64,000 nucleotides of DNA from the NCBI GenBank assembly GCA_010909725.1, contig JAACMV010000022.1:496001-560000 (forward strand), given 5' to 3'. The notes under the pieces were generated by a model. It did no database searches. It saw only the letters and a program-made list of their open reading frames with translations, and was not told the DNA's origin. Source of the stretch: Picochlorum sp. 'celeri' (lineage: Eukaryota; Chlorophyta; Trebouxiophyceae). The position numbers were made by a program, and so were the translations under genes. Shown here one piece after another: positions 1 to 8,016 of this stretch; positions within the stretch are counted from its first letter, which is position 1; every line of letters begins with the position of its first letter.

Positions 1-1
1 T

Positions 2-526
2 ATGGAGGTGGATGCAAGTCTTATTGCTTGTTCAGACAGATTCAGAAAAAATGGACGGCAAAACGAGTTCACGTTTTTTGTGACTGACCCCACTCGTCTC
101 ACAGAAATGTTGAGGGAGTTTTCCAATCTCAACCAAGGAGCCAAGGCCGCACTTGATTGCATGCGAATGCATTCAATCAAATTGATCCAAAATGGAAAGC
201 CAGATGAGAAGCAACAGGCATCCCTCCTTGTCCAGATCATGTCCTACATCCAATATGAAACTGCCTTTTGCAAACAAAAACTAAAGAGCAGGTCTGGATT
301 TGGTAGTAAAAGCCTCAAAGATTTATTGAATAGAATTGCCTGTGGACAGGAGGAACTTCAAAACCAAATTCATCAGGCAGTACACGAGGCCCATCGTACT
401 CTTTTAGAAGCTTCTGGTGTCATTCAGAAGCAACAAAAGGAAAAAAGTGGAAAGAGAAGAAAAATGGCTGAGCCTACAAGGGAGCAAGATGAGATTACAA
501 CTCCATTTATTAAGTCTGAGGAATAG
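2..526 (+). CDS. Unrecognised ORF, 174 aa, possibly partial
   Basis: An ATG at position 2 opens an uninterrupted frame of 174 codons. I do not recognise the family. The protein is mostly polar and helical-looking, with a Lys/Arg-rich stretch (KEKSGKRRKM) near residues 146-155 that could be a nuclear localisation signal. The ATG lies at the very edge of the window, so the gene may begin upstream. A second reading frame, roughly 540-713, also has a plausible composition (RLRVRFKDGESLPYW). The two could be parts of one gene broken by a frameshift or joined by an intron, but I see no convincing GT-AG pair between them. The ORF sits in a gene-poor, repeat-containing stretch unlike the dense housekeeping region further right. 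Confidence 0.35.
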   Translation: MEVDASLIACSDRFRKNGRQNEFTFFVTDPTRLTEMLREFSNLNQGAKAALDCMRMHSIKLIQNGKPDEKQQASLLVQIMSYIQYETAFCKQKLKSRSGFGSKSLKDLLNRIACGQEELQNQIHQAVHEAHRTLLEASGVIQKQQKEKSGKRRKMAEPTREQDEITTPFIKSEE

Positions 527-973
527 TGTCACAAGAGTCAATGCCGATGCCAATGGACCTGCTACAAAGTCATCTATCGCGCATGACGTGGGATTTTCTG
601 CAAGAAAACAAAGAGATGGTGGTGATAGATTACGTGTGAGGTTCAAAGATGGTGAATCTCTACCCTATTGGGAGGCAACACACATAAAAACCAAAGCAGC
701 CCATATTGGATGATACAGAAGTGGTCTTAGCCCTAAAAGTTCCCGATTGAAACCTCTTTCAGATGATTATCACACAAGCGAGAAATCTCATTTCAAATTT
801 GAAACGTTCGCTTCTTCCAGAATGATCAAAGATATTTGCCAACAGATTTGGATGACAATCTCATCATGTATCTGTTGTCTTCTTTTTCCTCGCAGTTCTT
901 TGCTACTCCATTCAATTATGTAAAGAATAAAATACAAACTTAACGGCGAAGAGCGGAGAAAAGCATCAGAATT
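527..973. other. Stretch without a confident gene
   Basis: Apart from the plausible but unassigned reading frame at about 540-713 on the plus strand, I see no gene. From 714 to 973 the sequence has no long frame with convincing composition. Confidence 0.5.
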
Positions 974-1054
974 CGCGGGGCTTTCTGACACTGCTGTCTA
1001 GCGAGGAGAGACGCCTCTATAGGGTCTCAATAGCAAGTGTCAGAAAGCCCCGCG
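974..1054. repeat. 19-bp perfect inverted repeat with 43-nt spacer
   Basis: Positions 974-992 (CGCGGGGCTTTCTGACACT) are the exact reverse complement of 1036-1054, separated by 43 nt. Because of this, divergent frames on the two strands both begin MSESPA. The arms could be the ends of a small non-autonomous element, the stem of a transcribed hairpin or a binding site. No target-site duplication or transposase is visible. Confidence 0.8.
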
Positions 1055-1875
1055 TGTGCAAATTGTCCTTTGGAAATATGTGCTGCAAAAGTTTTTGGTG
1101 ATATATTAGAGTCGCCACGAAAAGGGCGTGGCGACGAGGCTATGGCAACCATGCTGTTGCCACAGTGGCAAAGAACCACGTCGATATCATGGTTACGATT
1201 TTTGGTGCTATTTGACTGTGGACCATGTCGACCGAAATTTGGGAGACTGAATAAATGTGAGCAGGCGCAACGTGAGATCAGGGAAGATTCTGCATGTCTC
1301 GGTGGCCGGTCTCAATGGGCACAAGGAGGAAGACCAAGCATGAGGCGGTCTCGTGTGCCTTTGACACTGTTATCACATGCAGAAGATTTTGAACATGTTT
1401 TTATTTTCAATGGTGTTGAAGGATGGCAACTGCCTTGCGAGTAGATCAAAGCAGTGCGATTGGGATCTTGGCAGCAACCCTGTCATTAGTTTTGTCGTTA
1501 GTTTTGTCGTTAGTTTTGTCGTTAGTTTTGCCGCGTTTCTTATTTGAGGCCTATGACGGATCATTAAAACGCGATATTTTGTATAGCATCGCTACAGCGG
1601 GTATTGCGCAGTCAAATTGGATGTATTTAGTATTATTTTATGTTTGCAATCACCCTGAGGGTGAACGGATAAGCAGGTGAGTCCTGGTTGAATTGCTACG
1701 TCGCGAAACTGTCTTGTTTTCTTGATCATGTCTAAAAAGCACCTATCTTTCAATTGTATCACGCCGAATATGTGTATATGTGCAGTAATAGAGAATTGTA
1801 CTGTACAAACAGCATTGCATGCTTGGGAAGCTCAAATAGTGCTACTGCAATAGTGCCCAGAGATATCGTGGAGAA
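1055..1875. other. Low-information stretch upstream of the HNH gene
   Basis: The short frames 1037-1444 and 1423-1680 on the plus strand have no recognisable domain. A good donor-like site (AG|GTGAGT) lies at 1677, so upstream exons of the HNH gene may sit here. The frame entering the intron at 1879 has a stop at 1837-1839, so any upstream exon feeding that junction must be short. Confidence 0.4.
1486..1533 (+). repeat. 12-bp tandem repeat, four copies
   Basis: TTAGTTTTGTCG occurs four times back to back. The last copy has one T-to-C change. In one plus frame it encodes a repeated Leu-Val-Leu-Ser pattern. The enclosing frame is not recognisable, so this is more likely a minisatellite than a protein feature. 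Confidence 0.85.
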
Positions 1876-2277
1876 AAGGTGCGTTTGATTGCTTGTGACG
1901 ATTCTTGCGAACGTTGCAAAACATATATAGATATATAATGTATAATCAATCAAATATGTGATGTGCAGCATGGCCATATGACAAGGAAAAGGAAGCCACC
2001 TGCCAAGCCCAAGGTTACCAAACAGCCTTTGCAACCCAGGGCTGTGGAGGGTAAGAGGGTTCGGAATGTCAGGCGTAGCCGGAATGGTAAGCGGGCGTCT
2101 ACAGCTGCTGTAGATGCACACATCTCTGGTACAAATGGGGCAAAAGCAGCAGTGCAAAAGGTGCGTTTCATTGCTTGTGATGATTCTTGCAAATGTTGCA
2201 TTGTGTAGAACACATGTGCCTAATCGATCAAATATGTGAATGCAGCATGGCCATATGACAAGGAAAAGGAAGGCTCC
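1876..2277 (+). repeat. Tandem exon-intron duplication
   Basis: The segment around 1876-1996 is repeated with high similarity at about 2158-2270. It comprises the exon end AAG, an intron (1879-1968, then 2161-2245) and the following exon start encoding HGHMTRKRK. Both introns are phase 0 and both begin GTGCGTTT. A diverged third copy of the basic peptide segment lies at 2416-2442. Confidence 0.85.
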
Positions 2278-5200
2278 TTTACAGGAGGCACCCGCCTGGT
2301 CCACTGTGATTCCAGACTCCCAGCCTTCAGATTTGGATGAGGAGAATATCGCGCAGAACGCTGGGTCACAAGTGGCCTCAGCAAATCGACAGGAGAATTC
2401 ATCTCAGCAACCATTGAAAAGGAAGCCATCTGCCAAGCCCAAGAAGAAGGAGACATCTCCCGTCCTTGGCTGTAGGGGCAATAGAGACTCCTTCAAGCGA
2501 CCCAGAGTCGCTTCCAATGCTCAAACATCTACCATGGGGGCAGAGCCAGGTGTACTGGTAAGCAATCGCCGGCAGACCAGGCGCCGTGTGGGGACCAGCC
2601 ATGGGTCACCATTTGGCACTGTGTCAACGACACAAGATGCCGTGCTTGAGGATGTCACCGATGTAGACACGGTTCCCATCACCACTCCAGAGGAGCAAGG
2701 TATGTTGTTGTATGATGTATGTTTTCGGTACATACATTGAGATGTGTATCTCTCTTGGCACGTTCATTCACATACTATTGATGCTATTGTAGATGTAGTC
2801 GGCTCTGATTTGGCATCTGGTAGTGAGGATATTCACCCATCATCAGAGGGTAACACAACAGCATCCATTCAAGAGGCATATTTATGCACATTAAATAGCG
2901 AAAACAGAAGCATCATCGAGAAAAGTCTGAATGATCTCGATTATTTATCAGACTTTATTAGGCGTACCTGCTCTGGGAAAATAGACAATTTTAAAGACCG
3001 TCTCATCGCATGTTCGAGGAAGCTGAGACAAAGCGCTGCAGTCCAGAGACTGGTTGATGTGAATACCGTCATTTCAGCCAGTGATGCGTCAGATGAGATG
3101 TTTGCTTCAGCCGATGAAGCCATCAAAATCCCTTTGATGGAGCATTACAAACTTAAAGAGGGATTTCTCCGAAATCAAGAATGTGTGGATGCGAAAGGCA
3201 TTCCAGAGGTGGTCAAATTCACAAAGGAGATTTGTCTGGATGACGAGTTGCAGGAATTTTCAATGGCTTTGATTGCTCTGCTTGCTTCAGAGTATGAAAA
3301 CGGCGTCGAGGGGCTCTATGATGCACTTGAGAGAGCAATCGAGCAAAAGGTAGGCAGTGAGCAAAGGACATTGGAAGACATTAGGCAATCTTTCACACGG
3401 TGCATGGAAGATTTTTTGCAACCCCATATTGGCCCAGGATGGAGAATCCGCCATTTCGAGGAGAATGAAGTCATTCCGTCAAAGTATGAACACATCTTTC
3501 CCGAAAGTAGTCATCTGTATGAATTTGTTAAAGAGGGGCTGAAGATGAGTACAGAAAGGTTGCTCGGAGTGCTAGTATTTCCAGAGGCAATCAAGTTCTC
3601 CCGACAGTTGACCGCCACGGGGACGTATGCTAGTCATGTGCTCTTGCCTAGGCAATATACGACAGATGGTGGTGTTCAATGGCGCTATACGCTCCATCAG
3701 GACTTTTTTTTCGGTAGTGTGCCAACTGGAGATGATTCCCACGTGTTTGTGTCTACTGAGGGCCGGTGCATCAATTCACAAGGTGACTCTTTGGGCATTT
3801 TGGTCAACGGGCAATTGAGCCCGAAATTTTTGATTGATGCTGAATCCAAAAAAGAAGAAGTACGCAGGACGTTCGCAATATATCAAGTGGTAGGCATGGC
3901 AAAATATGACTGGACTCCATCTCAATTCCTTGGGAAATGTGGGCCAGGGATGAGTACCGACCACCTCACCATCCAAGCATCCTATAATCAACCTTCCCTT
4001 TTGAGGATTGCTGATGCAAAGCAACAGGCGAATAATAAACGACCACGCTCTCGGGAGACTTTTAGAGGGCAAAGTGTGGAGGTTTGCTACACTCAATTCA
4101 AGCATCTGTCTACCGAGAGGCAGACCATTGCTCAGAGATGCAAGGACAGTTTCGGGGAGAATGGTTTGCCAATGGTGCGCCTAGAAAAAGATGGAGACAA
4201 CTGGCAAGTAGATGATCCGAATTTATCTGAAAAGTGGGTTGACGTTGTGAGATGCACAAATGTCCTTTTCTTTGAGGAGGAACAATGCATCTGGAAGATG
4301 CGTGGTGATGGGTGGTATTTCCTGGCTGATGTCATGGACATTACACAAAGGATTAGGTACAGGAAGATGAGCATTGCGGGAGAAAGTACACGGATTTCGT
4401 GTACCATAGCATACACAAAGTTGTGCGCTGCAGTACTTGGGAAACGCGAGCTCTCTAAAAAATTCCTCCACAAGTTTCAACTTGAAGACATTGCCAGGCG
4501 CACAGATGAAGATGGGGTTCAGATCAAGACTGCCTGGAGGCGAGATGACGCTGCCATAGAGAAGCTAAATGTCGATCATATCAATGGCCAAACTGGTTTG
4601 AATCGATCAGACAATCTTCGAGTGGTAACCAATGGGGAGAATACTGCCCTATCTCGTGGGAAACGAAGAAGAGCAATCATTTCCAATAATGGCAAGGAAG
4701 AGACTGTCACTGGAGAGAGTACTAGAGAACTCGGTGGAAAAATCGTGAATACAATGCGAGAGATGGAATTTCCAAAAGAGCAGATTCCTTCTCCAGAGAC
4801 GGTCAGTAAAGAATGGATAACAAAGAGGCGAATCCCAAAACGCCTACAGGACAAGATTGTCATACAAGATGTGGATGATCAAAAAGATAATGCCGATGAT
4901 GATCGGTTTTTCCCAACTAACGTCATCTGGTTCTTGGGAACATTTGAAGACAAAGGTACTGGCGAGATTCATGAGCAGGCATACTGGGGAAATGAAAGGA
5001 TGTTTGTAGGAATCAAGAAAACGCTGGGTTTGTCAGAATTGGATGATTCCTCACGATTTGTCGATGTGGCACATATGTACGACAAGAAAAATCGAAGAGA
5101 AGTCATCAGAAAAGAGTTCTCTCATATTGGAGAGGGAAGCAGGTATGTGCTTGTTGATTTGTATTCATCTCGCACTTGGATACGGGGTGCGAATTTCAAG

Positions 5201-5803
5201 GCTCGTGAAGAGAAACGTCAAGCTCTCAGGTTGCGCCGGAGACTGCATCAGAATGCTGTCGGTTTCAGCGAAATTCCCACTAGGAGCGAGGCAGAAAGGA
5301 ATGCTGAGTATGATCTCGGTGATGGGAATGGACCACGGAGGATCGATCTGGGGTCCTGGATTCACACTGAGATTAAAGCATACAAGAATGGAAAAAGAAC
5401 AAATGAAGAAATGGAGGAACTCATGGATGACATGGGTTTGAGCGAGGAAGCAAGAACAGTATTCAAGAGGCGATGTGGTTGGAAAGTCGATGGTGTTCCT
5501 GCTTGTCTGAGTGCTCGCGAAGAGAAACGTCAAGCTCTCAGGGAGCGCAGGAGACTGCATCAGAATGCTGTCGGTTTCAGCGAAATCCCCCAACAAAGCG
5601 AGGCAGAAATGAATGCTGAGTATGATCTCGGCGATGGGAATGGACCACGGAGGTTCAATCTGGGGGTCTGGATTAACAATGAGATTGTAGCATACAAGAA
5701 GGGAAGAAGAACAAAGGAGCAGATGGAGGAACTCATGGCTGACATGGGTTTGAGTGCGGAAGGCAGAACAGAATTCAAGAGGCGATGTGGTTGGACTGAA
5801 TGA
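1969..5803 (+). CDS. Multi-exon basic protein with two HNH-type modules and duplicated C-terminal repeats
   Basis: The proposed exons are 1969-2160, 2246-2699 and 2793-5803, and the frames agree across both introns (phase 0, then phase 1). The 5' end is unresolved; another exon probably ends at 1878. The N-terminal exons are Lys/Arg/Pro-rich (HGHMTRKRK twice, then KRKPSAKPK), resembling a nuclear or DNA-binding tail. In the last exon, codons about 340-433 resemble a NUMOD/HNH_3 unit (VSTEGR, then TDHL, then QQANNKR), but the usual VHRLVA-type segment is altered. Codons about 610-645 are a canonical HNH signature (VDHINGQTGLNRSDNLRVVT). Two 96-residue repeats at about 820-915 and 924-1019 resemble helicase-associated repeats (DLGxWIxxEIxAYKxGxRT). 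HNH_3 proteins are typically homing endonucleases or host-adapted relatives. Nuclease activity here is inferred, not shown. Confidence 0.7.
5201..5800 (+). repeat. Two near-identical coding repeats, period 312 bp
   Basis: Positions 5201-5488 and 5513-5800 encode the same ~96-residue unit, which starts AREEKRQAL and ends FKRRCGW. Nucleotide identity is high, which points to a recent in-frame duplication. The second copy carries the stop codon soon after its end. Confidence 0.9.
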
Positions 5804-6247
5804 GATCTCTTCTTCTCTTTCCACTCCATGCGGGCATATGCCATGATGCATCATATATATGTCAATGTTTTGATTGTAATATTGTATATTAACGGATTGA
5901 ACCATGATCAATCATATATTTTATTGCTGTACTGATCCTAACTCTGCGAATATTTGAGATTTTGGGTGAATTTGCTCATGTCTAAATGTCTGCGAGAGCG
6001 GAAATTTGATTTTGGGCGAATCTGACGCAGTGAAGCACTTGCAAAGATAGTATAAACGGTTTACAATCGTAAGGGAAAGCTTTTGAGACATCAATATGAT
6101 CACATGGCCATTTAGTCGTGGATCTGGTCCCATCCCTCCCACACCTGGAGTGTTGCATGGCTCATACCCAGCTCCACCTTTTGATGGCTCATTCCATTCC
6201 GTGAGATATCAATCTATCAATGAACACTCATTATAAATGAGTGTGGG
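5804..6247. other. Intergenic stretch with short repeats
   Basis: No gene is visible. Around 5940-6030 an imperfect direct repeat contains ATTCRCCCAAAATC. At about 6232-6252 the palindrome ACTCATTTATAATGAGT lies just beyond the stop of the PGS1 fragment. Confidence 0.5.
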
Positions 6248-6802
6248 TCACCCTTGTTGACTATGAATCGAGTTTGTGAAGTATGTCTTACTTAGGTTTG
6301 CCCCAGACAGCAAAACAGAATCATCAAAAACATACATCTTCATATGCTGTACTCCAACAATCTCTCGTATCCTAACAGGAAGAGCTCTGTGTATAATACC
6401 CCTCAGTAAAGGAGAATGAAACAAATGCATCTCAATTCTGCCTTCCTCCCCACTCTTGTCATCACTATGGAAGAGCCTCTTCAGTATAGAGTCCACAGAC
6501 GATGGTCCATTCCTCTCCACAGGCCTCAGCGCTCGCTGGGCATCAAATAAAATGCGAATGTTCACCTTTGACTCCTGAATGCAATCCCATAGAGTTTCTT
6601 CCTCCGCCTCCCCCATGCCACAATACAGGGCACACAATGTAACATCTCTCTTTGCATGCTTTATACCATTACAAAGACACTGCAGAAATTCGGTTGGAGA
6701 CTCCAACACCTCGATATTTCCAGCATCGATAGGAAAGCTTCGCGACAGTGACCCAAGCAATGCTTCAACGCCCATCAAATCTGATGTCCAGAACAGCAAC
6801 AA
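6248..6802 (-). pseudogene. PGS1: PGS1-like phosphatidylglycerophosphate synthase fragment
   Basis: The frame matches the N-terminal half of CDP-diacylglycerol-glycerol-3-phosphate 3-phosphatidyltransferase, the mitochondrial enzyme that starts cardiolipin synthesis. Family features seen are NIEVLESPTEF, the LCALYCGMG strand and the first HKD motif in GVQHMKMYVFDDSVLLSGAN. The family normally has a second HKD half and 400-550 residues. Here the reading ends 15 residues after the HKD block (SKTYFTN, then a short unrelated tail and a stop), and the usual RQDRY continuation is absent. There is no in-frame ATG at the very start (TTG at 6802); the first ATG is at 6775. I found no second half in the 450 nt downstream. 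A truncated pseudogene is most likely. An undetected long intron leading out of this interval is not supported, because no further PGS1-like frame follows. Confidence 0.7.
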
Positions 6803-7378
6803 CTACTAGAGTTTAGGTTTTACCTAAACGAGAGCCCAGTGCTGTCATTCAGGCATGTAATTGGGGTATCTATGAACGCACATACAAGCACCCTAAAGAA
6901 ATACACTGCAAAATTCAGTATTTTCTGAATAGCAACATAGAAAAGAAGTGATTACAGCGCCTTCTTCCAGAAACCAATATTCGCATCTAATCTCTATTTA
7001 CGGAATCTGTCTGAGGATAACCACCATGAGGAATACATGATGTAAAGACGGAGCTACTATTATTGGCATTTACTATGTCTTCTAATCATTAAGAATATCA
7101 TTTTATGCATCCATGGGTCATCTATCTGTAGGAGAAGGGTATTCTTGACGTTCTCAGGAACTTCGTCGTTGTTGTGACACAACTGTGTCTTTTGAAGTAT
7201 AGCCCAAATGCATTAATGCATAATCCAATATATTGGGCATCCCCAAAGAGGTGTACACCGCACATATATATGTGCGCATTCGAGTCAGACCCAGACAATC
7301 CTTCCTCCATGAAATCTCTCTTCATCGCAGCCACCATTGCATCTTAAAATTGTAAAAAGAATTGAACATATAGAAGAA
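6803..7378. other. Intergenic stretch with hairpin
   Basis: No gene is recognisable. At 6811-6829 GTTTAGGT and ACCTAAAC form an 8-bp stem with a 3-nt loop, directly upstream of the PGS1 fragment. The 72-codon minus frame at 7122-7337 has no recognisable content. Confidence 0.5.
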
Positions 7379-7657
7379 ATGGACTATAAAGGACAGGAGA
7401 GATCCGAGAAACTCGGACAGAAATTACTCATCATAGTAGGAGCGTTCAGTTTTCTCACTGGATATATTCGGGGTAGTTTTGGACTCATGATGGGGCTATT
7501 TGCAATAGGATTTTTAATATCATTTGGTATAACAGTGCCGAACTGGCCCATGTACAATAGGGATCCGATCAGTTGGACACGGTCCACGCAGCAGAAGAAA
7601 AAGCCAGCAGCAGGGACCGCAAGCATGCTGGCGTCGATCAGAAAGATTTTAGAATAA
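7379..7657 (+). CDS. SPCS1: Signal peptidase complex subunit 1 (SPC12)
   Basis: This small subunit of the ER signal peptidase complex assists removal of signal peptides and helps discriminate substrates. The start is placed at the ATG giving MDYKGQERSEKL, because MDYKGQ is the conserved family N-terminus. Fourteen in-frame codons precede it. Two hydrophobic segments follow (about residues 16-34 and 38-55), then the conserved short signature VPNWPMYNRDPISW after the second segment. The length is 92 residues, normal for the family. It is a single exon and the copy looks intact, although its neighbours on both sides (the PGS1 fragment and the TMEM18 fragment) are truncated. Confidence 0.9.
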   Translation: MDYKGQERSEKLGQKLLIIVGAFSFLTGYIRGSFGLMMGLFAIGFLISFGITVPNWPMYNRDPISWTRSTQQKKKPAAGTASMLASIRKILE

Positions 7658-7756
7658 CATGCGTGAATGATAATAATCATACTAGTATGATATCCTTGTT
7701 TCCATGAGAATCAATCAAGTATAAACACACACTGAATGGTGAATTGTAATGTATTA

Positions 7757-8001
7757 TTATTGTGTCTTCTTTTTGCCCTTGGCCTTGGCCTTCTTCAGCT
7801 GTTCTGTCTTCATGAGAACAAGCGTTTGAATGAAATGTACAGCGAGATTGAAGAGAACTATAAGCATACCGAAAAGCAGAGGAGCAGAAATAAGTGCGGA
7901 TACAAATGCCCCATTTTTTTCAAAATAGTTGTGTCTGGCAAAGTCTTCCCAATGCCGAGCTCCCCATGCATTCAAGACATCCGCCTTGTAAATCACCACG
8001 A
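7757..8001 (-). pseudogene. TMEM18: TMEM18-like protein, 5' half missing
   Basis: The translated segment matches the C-terminal half of TMEM18, a small nuclear-envelope membrane protein: NAWGARHWEDFARHNYFEKN, then a hydrophobic helix (SAPLLFGMLIVLF), a second helix and a Lys-rich tail (KKAKAKGKKK). The family has about 140-160 residues and an N-terminal membrane half. Only about 80 residues are present. Family similarity stops near 8001, where the reverse strand has an acceptor-like TGCAG. Upstream on this strand lies the opposite coding strand of the glucan synthase, with no TMEM18-like frame. Either the gene is truncated by rearrangement, or its 5' exon sits antisense inside the neighbour, or the assembly joins two loci here. 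A functional gene cannot be excluded but is incomplete as seen. Confidence 0.75.
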
Positions 8002-8016
8002 CTGCATCAACATCAT

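Noticed and set aside
1486..1533. Possible CRISPR-like array
   Set aside because: Four head-to-tail 12-bp copies without spacers form a minisatellite; CRISPR repeats are longer and have unique spacers.
5165..5911. Minus-strand frame of 248 codons over the end of the HNH gene
   Set aside because: It is antisense to a repeated coding unit; its apparent internal repeat simply reflects the duplicated plus-strand DNA. There is no recognisable domain.
7894..8016. Extension of the glucan synthase frame upstream to 7894
   Set aside because: This part is antisense to conserved TMEM18 sequence and does not resemble the GH13 domain expected there.
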